DNA of 64,000 nt from Mycetohabitans endofungorum (GTDB lineage Bacteria; Pseudomonadota; Gammaproteobacteria; Burkholderiales; Burkholderiaceae): NCBI RefSeq assembly GCF_002927045.1, contig NZ_PRDW01000004.1, forward strand, positions 62,001 through 126,000. Reading direction: 5' to 3'. Below are positions 56,769-64,000 of this stretch, in pieces. The notes beneath the pieces were generated by a model. It saw only the letters and a list, made by a program, of their open reading frames with translations, was not told the origin of the DNA and made no database searches. A program made the position numbers and the translations under genes. Within the stretch, counting starts at the first letter, position 1, and every line of letters begins with the position of its first letter.

Positions 56769-56930
56769 GCCGTTGCCGCAGTGCGTCGTTATCGTGGCGG
56801 AGCTGGCCCGATGACGCTGCTTCGCAGTACTGCCGCTTCCGTGCGCCGCGTTGCACGAGCGTGCCCGGTACCGCGAAACAGGAAGCCGGACGCGCGTTGG
56901 CGCGGTCCGTGCTGCATGAGGTCAAACAAC

Positions 56931-57389
56931 GTGCAATTGTCGGAACTGATTGAAAATACTGTTACCGGGCTCGGATACGAGCTCGTCGATTTGGAGCGCT
57001 CCGGCCGCGGCATGCTGCGCGTGTTTATCGACCAGCCGGCGGGCATCGCGATAGACGATTGTGAGAAGGTGACGCGCCAGCTTCAGCACGTGCTGACCGT
57101 CGAAAATATCGACTATGAACGTCTCGAAGTTTCGTCGCCGGGGCTAGATCGGCCGCTGAAGAAACGGGCGGATTTCGAACGTTTCGCCGGTAGCGAGGCG
57201 ATGGTGACGCTGAAGCAGCCGCTGAACGGCCGAAAATCGTTCCGCGGCATCCTGCACGCGCCCGATGGCGACACGATAGGTTTGGAATTTGAAGGAAAAG
57301 ACGGCCCGGCGAGGCTCAATTTCAAGCTCGCTGACATGGACCGTGCTCGTCTTGTTCCGCAAGTCGATTTTAGGAGCCGCAAACAATGA
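56931..57389 (+). CDS. rimP: Ribosome maturation factor RimP
   Basis: Needed for 30S subunit assembly. The 152-residue product has the family pattern [22 protein letters not shown], then [21 protein letters not shown] and [10 protein letters not shown]. The start is GTG at 56931, with GAGG 9 bases upstream, matching relatives; an upstream in-frame extension to 56706 crosses the leader terminator and is rejected. The stop overlaps the nusA start by 4 bases. Confidence 0.94.
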   Translation: MQLSELIENTVTGLGYELVDLERSGRGMLRVFIDQPAGIAIDDCEKVTRQLQHVLTVENIDYERLEVSSPGLDRPLKKRADFERFAGSEAMVTLKQPLNGRKSFRGILHAPDGDTIGLEFEGKDGPARLNFKLADMDRARLVPQVDFRSRKQ

Positions 57390-58861
57390 GTCGCGAAGTG
57401 TTGATGCTGGTGGATGCGCTGGCGCGCGAGAAAAACGTCAACAAGGATGTGGTATTCGCCGCGCTCGAGGCCGCGCTCGCTTCCGCCACGAAGAAGCTCT
57501 TCGACGAGGATGTCGACATACGCGTGTCGATCAACCGCGAGTCTGGCGAGCATGAGACTTTCCGCCGCTGGCGCATCGTGCCGGACGAGGCGGGCTTGCA
57601 GCAGCCGGACCAGGAAATCCTACTGTTTGAGGCGCGCGAGCAGGATCCGGATGCGCAATTGGACGGTTATATCGAAGAGCCGATCCCGTCGATCGAGTTC
57701 GGTCGCATCGGCGCGCAAGCGGCCAAGCAAGTGATTTTGCAGAAGGTGCGCGATGCGGAGCGGGAGCAGATCCTGAACGATTTCCTCGAGCGTGGCGAGA
57801 AGATCATGACCGGCTCGGTAAAGCGGCTCGACAAGGGCAACCTGGTCGTCGAATCGGGGCGGGTCGAGGCGTTGCTGCGCCGCGACCAACTGATCCCGAA
57901 AGAGAATCTGCGCATTGGCGATCGCGCGCGTGCGTATATCGCCAAGGTCGACCGCACGGCGCGGGGGCCGCAGATCGAGCTGTCGCGCACCGCGCCCGAA
58001 TTCCTGATGAAGCTGTTCGAACTCGAGGTACCCGAGATCGAGCAGGGCTTGCTCGAAATCAAGTCGGCGGCGCGCGACCCCGGCGTGCGGGCGAAGATCG
58101 CAGTGGTGGCCTATGACAAGCGCATCGACCCGATCGGCACGTGCGTTGGCATTCGCGGTTCGCGCGTGCAGGCAGTGCGCAACGAGTTGGGTGGCGAGAA
58201 CGTCGATATCGTGCTATGGTCGGAAGATCCTGCCCAGTTCGTGATCGGCGCCCTTGCGCCGGCTGCCGTGCAATCGATCGTCGTTGACGAGGAAAAGCAC
58301 GCGATGGATGTCGTCGTTGACGAAAACGAGCTGGCTGTCGCGATCGGCCGAAGCGGCCAGAACGTGCGGCTCGCCAGCGAGCTGACCGGCTGGCAGATCA
58401 ATATCATGACGCCGGACGAGTCCGCCGAGAAACAGTCGCAAGAGCGCAAGGTGCTGCGCGACCTGTTCATGGAGCGACTGGACGTTGATGAGGAGGTCGC
58501 CGACATCCTGATCGACGAAGGTTTCACGAGCCTCGAGGAGATCGCGTACGTGCCGCTCAACGAGATGCTCGAGATCGAGGCGTTCGACGAAGACACGGTG
58601 CACGAGTTGCGCAATCGCGCGCGCGATGCGCTGCTGACGATGGCGATCGCGAATGAGGAAAAGGTCGAAAACGCGTCGCTCGACCTGAAGAGCCTCGATG
58701 GGATGGATCGGGAGCTGCTCGCTAAGCTCGCCGAGCACGAGATACACACGCGTGACGATCTGGCCGAGTTGGCCGTTGACGAGTTGGTCGAGATGACCGG
58801 CATCGACGAGGAGGCCGCGAAGGCGCTGATCATGAAGGCGCGCGAGCACTGGTTCCAGTGA
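57386..58861 (+). CDS. nusA: Transcription termination/antitermination factor NusA
   Basis: Binds RNA polymerase and modulates pausing, termination and antitermination. The 491-residue product has an N-domain ([15 protein letters not shown]), an S1 domain near residues 135-200 ([19 protein letters not shown]), and two KH domains ([14 protein letters not shown] and [14 protein letters not shown]). Two C-terminal acidic repeats follow ([13 protein letters not shown] and [15 protein letters not shown]), typical of proteobacterial NusA. The translationally coupled position after rimP is universal. Confidence 0.96.
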   Translation: MSREVLMLVDALAREKNVNKDVVFAALEAALASATKKLFDEDVDIRVSINRESGEHETFRRWRIVPDEAGLQQPDQEILLFEAREQDPDAQLDGYIEEPIPSIEFGRIGAQAAKQVILQKVRDAEREQILNDFLERGEKIMTGSVKRLDKGNLVVESGRVEALLRRDQLIPKENLRIGDRARAYIAKVDRTARGPQIELSRTAPEFLMKLFELEVPEIEQGLLEIKSAARDPGVRAKIAVVAYDKRIDPIGTCVGIRGSRVQAVRNELGGENVDIVLWSEDPAQFVIGALAPAAVQSIVVDEEKHAMDVVVDENELAVAIGRSGQNVRLASELTGWQINIMTPDESAEKQSQERKVLRDLFMERLDVDEEVADILIDEGFTSLEEIAYVPLNEMLEIEAFDEDTVHELRNRARDALLTMAIANEEKVENASLDLKSLDGMDRELLAKLAEHEIHTRDDLAELAVDELVEMTGIDEEAAKALIMKAREHWFQ

Positions 58862-58966
58862 CGGGCGCGAAGCGAGATTATGATGGCGCATTGAAATGAC
58901 GCGGCCCGATAGGCCGCACCGGGATGTCAACTGCAAGGACCGCTGTCCTTGCCTCAAGAGGGATGA

Positions 58967-61876
58967 ATGGCGAGCAACAACGTAGCCCAATTTGCCGCGG
59001 AACTGAAGATGCCTGCAGGCCTTCTGCTCGAACAGCTTCAAGCTGCGGGTGTGCAGAAAGCTAGCGCTGACGACGTATTGTCCGAAGCGGACAAGGCGCG
59101 TTTGCTGGATCACTTGCGCAAGTCGCACGGCAGCGCTGACGGCGACAAGCGCAAGATCACGCTGACGCGTCGGCAGACGTCGGAAATCAAGCAGGCCGAC
59201 GCAACCGGCAAGGCTCGCACGATCCAGGTCGAAGTCCGCAAGAAGCGGGTGTTTGTCAAGCGCGACGAGCCAGGTACTGAAGCGCCGAACGGCGAGGACC
59301 AGGACAGTGCGACTGCCGAACTCGCGCGTCGCGAGGAGCAGGCGCGCCTCGAAGCCGAGGCGCTGGCTCAGCAGGCGCGCGAATTGCGCGAGCGGCAGGA
59401 GCGCCTTGAGCGCGAGGAGGCGGAGCGGCGCGCCCGCGAGGAGGCAGCGCAGGCGGAACGGCGTCGCGCCGAGGAGGAAGCGGCGAGGCGCGCGGAGCAG
59501 GCGGCCCAGGCGCAGGCTCAGGCGCGCGCGGCTGCCCAGCAGGTGGCCGAGCAGCAGCGCAATCACGATGTGCCACAACCGGCCGGCCAATCCGCCGCCG
59601 CCGACGCCCGTGCGGCGGCCGAGCGCGCCGCCGAGCGGGAGGCGGCGAAGAAGGCCGCCGACGATGCCCGCGCCGCCGCCGATAAGGCACGCCTGGAGCA
59701 GGAGGCCATCCGCAAGCGACGGGAAGCGGCGGAAGCCGAGGCGCGGGCGATCCGCGAGATGATGGCGACGCCGCGCAAGGCAATGGTCAAGGTGCCTGAG
59801 CCGCCAAAGCCGGCCGAACCGGCCAAGACCGCTGAGGCGAAGGGCACGCTGCACAAGCCGGCTAGGCCGGCGGGCGCGGCAGCGCCGGCCCGACCGGCCG
59901 CTGGGGCGAAGAAACCGGTGTCGGCACCGACGGCTGCACCCTCTGGCGACAAGAAGAAAGTCCCGGGCAAGAGCGGTTGGCAGGACGATGCGGCGAAGCG
60001 GCGTGGCATCAAAACGCGCGGTGATTCGAGCGGTGGTGTCGACCGTGGTTGGCGGGGTGGTCCGCGCGGCCGTGGCAAGCATCAGGATGCGCATACGAAT
60101 TTCCAGGTGCCGACCGAGCCGATCGTGCGCGAAGTGCACGTGCCGGAGACGATCACCGTAGCCGATCTCGCGCATAAGATGGCCGTCAAGGCCTCCGAGG
60201 TCATCAAGGTAATGATGAAGCTCGGCCAGATGGTGACAATTAATCAGGTGCTGGACCAGGAAACCGCGATGATCGTCGTCGAGGAACTGGGCCATCATGC
60301 GGTTGCCGCGAAGCTCGACGACCCGGAAGCGTTGCTGATCGAAGGCGAAGCGGCCGATGTCGAGGCGCTGCCGCGCCCACCGGTCGTCACGGTGATGGGC
60401 CACGTCGACCACGGCAAGACATCGCTGCTCGACTATATCCGTACCGCGAAGGTCGCTGCGGGCGAGGCGGGGGGCATCACTCAGCACATCGGCGCATACC
60501 ACGTCGAGACGCCGCGTGGTGTGATCACGTTCCTCGATACACCGGGCCACGAGGCGTTTACCGCGATGCGTGCGCGGGGCGCGAAGTCGACCGACATCGT
60601 GATCTTGGTGGTCGCGGCCGACGATGGCGTGATGCCACAGACGAAGGAGGCGATTGCGCATGCGAAGGCGGGCGGCGTGCCGATCGTCGTGGCGATTAAC
60701 AAAATTGACAAGCCCGACGCGAATCCGGATCGGGTGAAACAGGAATTGGTCGCGGAAGGTGTGGTGCCGGAAGAGTACGGTGGTGATGCGCCGTTCCTCG
60801 AGGTGTCCGCCAAGACCGGACAGGGCATTGACGACCTGCTCGAGAACGTGTTGCTGCAGGCCGAGGTGCTCGAATTGAAGGCGCCCATTGAGGCGCCGGC
60901 CAAGGGTATTGTGATCGAGGCGAAGTTGGACAAGGGCAAGGGCCCGGTCGCGACGATCCTGGTGCAGTCCGGTACGCTGTCGCGTGGCGACGTCGTACTG
61001 GCGGGCTCCGCGTATGGCCGCGTGCGGGCGATGACCGATGAGTTCGGCAAAGCGGCGAAGTCGGCGGGGCCATCGATTCCGGCCGAGATCCAAGGGCTGT
61101 CCGAGGTGCCGAACGCCGGCGAAGAAGTGATCGTGCTGCCGGATGAGCGCAAGGCGCGTGAAATCGCGCTGTTCCGGCAAGGCAAGTTCCGCGACGTGAA
61201 GCTTGCGAAGCAGCAGGCTGCGAAGCTCGAAAGCATGCTGGAGCAGATGGGTGCCGGCGAAGTGCAGAATCTGCCGCTGATCGTGAAGGCCGATGTACAG
61301 GGCTCGCAGGAAGCGTTGGTGCATGCGCTGCAGAAGCTGTCGACCGACGAGGTGCGCGTGCAGATTGTGCACAGCGCGGTGGGCAGCATCAGCGAAACGG
61401 ACGTCAACCTGGCGACCGCGTCCAAAGCCGTCATCATTGGCTTCAACACGCGTGCCGACGCCCAGGCGCGCCGGCTGGCCGAGGCGAACGGCGTTGATCT
61501 CCGATACTACAACATCATCTATGATGCGGTAGACGAGGTGAAGGCTGCGATGTCTGGCATGCTGGCACCGGAAAAACGCGAGGCGGTGATCGGCACGGTT
61601 GAGGTGCGGCAGGTGTTCAAGGTGCCGAAGGTCGGTGCGGTCGCCGGCTGTATGGTGACCGACGGCATCGTCAAGCGCGCGTCGTCGGTCCGGGTGCTGC
61701 GCGACAACGTGGTGATCCATACCGGCGAGCTTGATTCTCTCAAGCGCTTCAAGGACGACGTGAAGGAAGTGAAGCAGGGCTTCGAGTGCGGCTTGTCGCT
61801 GAAGAACTTCAACGACATCCAGGAAGGTGACCAATTCGAGGTGTTCGAAGTTACCGAGGTGGCGCGCACGCTGTAA
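58967..61876 (+). CDS. infB: Translation initiation factor IF-2
   Basis: GTPase that positions initiator tRNA on the 30S subunit. In the 969-residue product, the N-terminal IF2N motif ([20 protein letters not shown]) is followed by a long charged coiled region (about residues 100-270, Ala/Arg/Glu-rich) and a Pro/Ala linker. The G domain begins near residue 472 with [12 protein letters not shown], then DTPGHEAFT and NKIDKPDA. Domains II, III and C2 ([17 protein letters not shown]) complete it. It lies 105 bases after nusA and is followed by a terminator. Confidence 0.96.
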   Translation: MASNNVAQFAAELKMPAGLLLEQLQAAGVQKASADDVLSEADKARLLDHLRKSHGSADGDKRKITLTRRQTSEIKQADATGKARTIQVEVRKKRVFVKRDEPGTEAPNGEDQDSATAELARREEQARLEAEALAQQARELRERQERLEREEAERRAREEAAQAERRRAEEEAARRAEQAAQAQAQARAAAQQVAEQQRNHDVPQPAGQSAAADARAAAERAAEREAAKKAADDARAAADKARLEQEAIRKRREAAEAEARAIREMMATPRKAMVKVPEPPKPAEPAKTAEAKGTLHKPARPAGAAAPARPAAGAKKPVSAPTAAPSGDKKKVPGKSGWQDDAAKRRGIKTRGDSSGGVDRGWRGGPRGRGKHQDAHTNFQVPTEPIVREVHVPETITVADLAHKMAVKASEVIKVMMKLGQMVTINQVLDQETAMIVVEELGHHAVAAKLDDPEALLIEGEAADVEALPRPPVVTVMGHVDHGKTSLLDYIRTAKVAAGEAGGITQHIGAYHVETPRGVITFLDTPGHEAFTAMRARGAKSTDIVILVVAADDGVMPQTKEAIAHAKAGGVPIVVAINKIDKPDANPDRVKQELVAEGVVPEEYGGDAPFLEVSAKTGQGIDDLLENVLLQAEVLELKAPIEAPAKGIVIEAKLDKGKGPVATILVQSGTLSRGDVVLAGSAYGRVRAMTDEFGKAAKSAGPSIPAEIQGLSEVPNAGEEVIVLPDERKAREIALFRQGKFRDVKLAKQQAAKLESMLEQMGAGEVQNLPLIVKADVQGSQEALVHALQKLSTDEVRVQIVHSAVGSISETDVNLATASKAVIIGFNTRADAQARRLAEANGVDLRYYNIIYDAVDEVKAAMSGMLAPEKREAVIGTVEVRQVFKVPKVGAVAGCMVTDGIVKRASSVRVLRDNVVIHTGELDSLKRFKDDVKEVKQGFECGLSLKNFNDIQEGDQFEVFEVTEVARTL

Positions 61877-61896
61877 TCTAATGCGCCGGCGCTAGG

Positions 61897-61924
61897 GGCG
61901 GGGCCGTCAGGCTCCGCCTTTTTT
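61897..61924 (+). terminator. Terminator between infB and rbfA
   Basis: GGCGGGGCC (61897-61905) pairs with GGCTCCGCC (61910-61918) with one G-T wobble, loop GTCA, then six T. It lies within what is usually a continuous operon, so it should reduce read-through to rbfA and truB. Confidence 0.75.
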
Positions 61925-61941
61925 GTTGGCAGGAGTGGACT

Positions 61942-62310
61942 ATGCCGAAAAAACGCAGCAGTGGCGATCGCAACGTGCGGATCGCTGATCAGATCCAGCG
62001 CGATTTGTCGGAGTTGATCGCGCGTGAAGTCAAAGATCCGCGGATTGGCCTGGTGACGATCCAGGCGGTCGAGCTGACCCCGGATTACGCGCATGCAAAG
62101 ATATTCTTCACGACACTGACTGGAGATCCCCGGCAGACGCAAGAAGCGCTCAACCACGCGGCCGGCCACTTGCATAACTTGCTGTTCAAACGCCTGCACA
62201 TCCATACGGTGCCGACGTTGCACTTTGTGTTCGATGAGTCGATCGAGAAGGCCGTACACATGTCGCGGTTGATCGACGAGGCGAACGCAACGCGCGCCAA
62301 GGACGACTGA
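61942..62310 (+). CDS. rbfA: Ribosome-binding factor A
   Basis: KH-fold protein for late 30S maturation and cold growth. The 122-residue product has [31 protein letters not shown] and [28 protein letters not shown] precedes the ATG with 8 bases between. It sits 18 bases behind the terminator and 21 bases before truB, so it must rely on read-through or a promoter not evident to me. Confidence 0.95.
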   Translation: MPKKRSSGDRNVRIADQIQRDLSELIAREVKDPRIGLVTIQAVELTPDYAHAKIFFTTLTGDPRQTQEALNHAAGHLHNLLFKRLHIHTVPTLHFVFDESIEKAVHMSRLIDEANATRAKDD

Positions 62311-62331
62311 CCCCGGGAGCGCGATATCGAT

Positions 62332-63276
62332 ATGACGCAACGACGCGATCCGACACGGCCGCGCCTTGTCCGGCGCCCCGTGGACGGTGTGTTACTGCTG
62401 GACAAGCCAGTGGGGCTGTCCAGCAATGATGCGTTGATGCGCGCCAAGCGCCTGTTCAACGCGAAAAAGGCCGGGCACACCGGAACGCTAGACCCGCTTG
62501 CGTCTGGTCTGTTGCCGCTGTGTTTCGGCGAGGCGACCAAGTTTTCGCAGGATCTGCTTGATGCGGACAAGACCTATGACGCGACACTGAAGCTTGGCGT
62601 GCGCACGACGACCGGTGACGCGGAGGGTGACGTGCTGCAGATACGGCCTGTTACGTGCGACCGGGCGGCGCTCGACGCGGCGCTCATCGCGTTCCGTGGT
62701 CCAATCATGCAGGTGCCGCCAATGTACTCGGCGCTCAAGCGCGACGGCAAACCGCTCTATGCATACGCGCGGGCAGGCCATACGCTCGAGCGCGAAGCGC
62801 GTGCGGTGACGATCCACGCGTTGGAATGCATCACGTGCGCATTGGACGGTGCAGCGTCCGTGACGATCCGCGTCACGTGCAGCAAGGGCACCTATATTCG
62901 CGTGCTGGCTGAGGACATTGGCGAAGCACTGGGTTGCGGCGCGCATTTGACGATGCTGCGCCGCACCGGTGTTGGAGCATTGACGCTAAACGACGCTGTA
63001 ACGTTGGATGAACTGTCCGATGTGGACGAGCCGCGACGTTTGGCCTATCTGCAACCGATCGATGCGTTATTATCAACGTTTGCGCCAGTCGAGCTGGATG
63101 CCGAAATGGCCCGGCGTTTCACGCACGGCCAGCGGTTGCGGTTGGGAAATGAACCGAACGTGGGTGACGACGTCAGGGTCAGGGTATATGACGCTGACGG
63201 GCGTCGGCTGCTTGGGCTCGGCCGGTGGCAGTGTGGTGTGCTGTTGCCAGAACGCCTGATTGCTCCCCGCAGTTAA
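62332..63276 (+). CDS. truB: tRNA pseudouridine(55) synthase TruB
   Basis: Modifies U55 in the T-loop of tRNAs. The 314-residue product has DGVLLLDKPVGLSSNDAL and GHTGTLDPLASGLLPLCFGEATK, which holds the catalytic Asp. QVPPMYSALKRDGKPLYAYAR and VTCSKGTYIRVLAEDIG follow, and a C-terminal PUA-like domain ends it. It is intact and is the last gene of the translation-factor cluster. It is convergent with the partial gene at the right edge, 10 bases apart. Confidence 0.95.
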   Translation: MTQRRDPTRPRLVRRPVDGVLLLDKPVGLSSNDALMRAKRLFNAKKAGHTGTLDPLASGLLPLCFGEATKFSQDLLDADKTYDATLKLGVRTTTGDAEGDVLQIRPVTCDRAALDAALIAFRGPIMQVPPMYSALKRDGKPLYAYARAGHTLEREARAVTIHALECITCALDGAASVTIRVTCSKGTYIRVLAEDIGEALGCGAHLTMLRRTGVGALTLNDAVTLDELSDVDEPRRLAYLQPIDALLSTFAPVELDAEMARRFTHGQRLRLGNEPNVGDDVRVRVYDADGRRLLGLGRWQCGVLLPERLIAPRS

Positions 63277-63286
63277 CGCCGGTTCG

Positions 63287-64000
63287 TTACGCGATTTCGT
63301 TGAATTGACTTTCGAGCCACACCGCCATCCTTTGTCGCTGTTCGGCGGGCAGCGTTGCCGATATCGATTCGAGCAGCGAAAGCGCGGCGCTGAACTGTTC
63401 GAGCGTCATTTTGCCCGAGTGCCACAGCGTGTGGCTTAGCGCTTGCACCCGATCCCATCGATCCTGTTGCGCTGCCGCCGATGGCGGCGCGGCGTCATCG
63501 AACCGTGCTGTGTCGGCATTGGCAACGTGGTGCACCGCCGCGGTGGCGGCGATCAGCGGCCCGACCGCGTCCGCGTCGCTATGCTGAGTAGCAATCGATA
63601 TCAAGTTGTCCAAACGGTCTTGCTGTTCGGTGCTTTCCAGCCGTTGCAGGCACGGCACGAGTTCCGCTATCGAAGTGGGTGGTTCTGCTATCGCGGCATG
63701 CACCAATGCGTCGAAACTGGCTGCGCGCTCGTCATCGGGCAAACGGTTTAACAGCGATGCCATGACCTCAATGGCGTCCACTTTGTCCGGTCCGCGCAAC
63801 TTCCTAATTGCGTCGAGTCCTACATTGAATGCCGCTCGCTGCGCAGAGTGCTCTGGCACGATTGCATCGTGGGGGCTGTCGGAACTGTAACACATGTGGT
63901 TAAAGCACCTGGGCAGCACGTCGATCAATGCCCGGTACGGGATGGCACTTGCCTGTGCCGGTTGCCGCTCGAGTTTGGATAGCGTCCAATGAATTGCGTC
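63287..64000 (-). CDS. Alpha-helical repeat protein of unknown function, 5' part beyond window
   Basis: The reading frame is open from position 64000 to the stop at 63287, giving at least 237 residues, so the N-terminus lies outside. The sequence is almost entirely helical, with recurring segments of the form L..(L/V)P.....R...(F/L)..L (for example ALIDVLPRCF, SLLNRLPDDERAASFDALV, ELVPCLQRLESTEQQDRLDNLI). This suggests ARM/HEAT-like repeats. I do not recognise the family. Large helical-repeat proteins in Burkholderiaceae include secreted effectors, but nothing here proves secretion. It interrupts the usual neighbourhood after truB. Confidence 0.6.
   Translation of the reverse strand, partial: DAIHWTLSKLERQPAQASAIPYRALIDVLPRCFNHMCYSSDSPHDAIVPEHSAQRAAFNVGLDAIRKLRGPDKVDAIEVMASLLNRLPDDERAASFDALVHAAIAEPPTSIAELVPCLQRLESTEQQDRLDNLISIATQHSDADAVGPLIAATAAVHHVANADTARFDDAAPPSAAAQQDRWDRVQALSHTLWHSGKMTLEQFSAALSLLESISATLPAEQRQRMAVWLESQFNEIA

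Noticed and set aside
58214-61834. A 1206-codon minus-strand frame opposite nusA and infB
   Set aside because: It is a shadow of high-GC codon bias; the plus-strand genes are unmistakable.

Overview
The window is a high-GC chromosomal segment from a betaproteobacterium of the family Burkholderiaceae. The evidence is the recognisable Burkholderia-type gene order (serB / ABC-F / asparaginase; rpsF-priB-rpsR-rplI-dnaB; a split-arnA arn operon followed by bcp and phoH; alaA-hom-thrC-moeA-moaD-moaE; scpB-rluB-rimP-nusA-infB-rbfA-truB) and protein sequences close to those I remember from Burkholderia. Several genes are freshly broken or half-deleted (nsrR, pcaJ, pcaF, an SDR gene, an IS5-family transposase). 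This fits a lineage losing genes, such as the fungal endosymbionts of the genus Mycetohabitans; that genus-level suggestion is inference only.

Layout. 1-4.2 kb: serB (cut by the left edge), an exported protein, ybiT and an L-asparaginase. 4.6-7.7 kb: ribosomal-protein/replication block with its own promoter and terminator. 7.8-9.5 kb: PhoU-like regulator and Pit phosphate transporter. 9.5-10.7 kb: SDR relic and an NlpC/P60 lipoprotein. 10.9-21.4 kb, all minus strand: phoH-like gene, bcp, and the complete lipid A Ara4N pathway (arnT, one small flippase gene, arnB, arnC, separate formyltransferase and decarboxylase genes for ArnA, arnD), headed by a Mth938-like gene. 21.7-28.1 kb: alaA, hom, thrC, moeA, moaD, moaE. 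28.1-29.1 kb: group III truncated hemoglobin and a frameshifted nsrR-type repressor. 29.2-31.8 kb: clpB. 32.0-36.3 kb: a LexA-type SOS box followed by two overlapping genes, a FAN1-like VRR-NUC nuclease and a PD-(D/E)XK nuclease fused to an XPD/DinG-type Fe-S helicase. 36.4-39.3 kb: zwf, relics of pcaJ and pcaF, and an intact pcaD. 39.3-44.0 kb: hybrid histidine kinase, ctaG and bamC. 44.0-49.6 kb: an accessory stretch with a 32-bp tandem array, a decayed IS5-family transposase, an unknown small ORF, a hyuA/hyuB pair and a possible small RNA. 49.6-53.7 kb: small conserved proteins, a YdcF-family protein, an orphan transposase-derived gene and a LysR regulator. 54.0-63.3 kb: scpB, rluB, a rimP leader with terminator, rimP-nusA-infB, a terminator, rbfA-truB. 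The right edge cuts an alpha-helical protein of unknown function.

The most interesting system is the SOS-box operon at 32.0-36.3 kb. It puts a FAN1-type structure-specific nuclease under DNA-damage control in the same transcript as a nuclease-helicase fusion whose helicase half belongs to the XPD/FANCJ/DinG Fe-S superfamily. This looks like a compact bacterial counterpart of the FAN1 plus Fe-S-helicase arm of interstrand-crosslink repair. No CRISPR array, tRNA, rRNA, intact IS or prophage was found.
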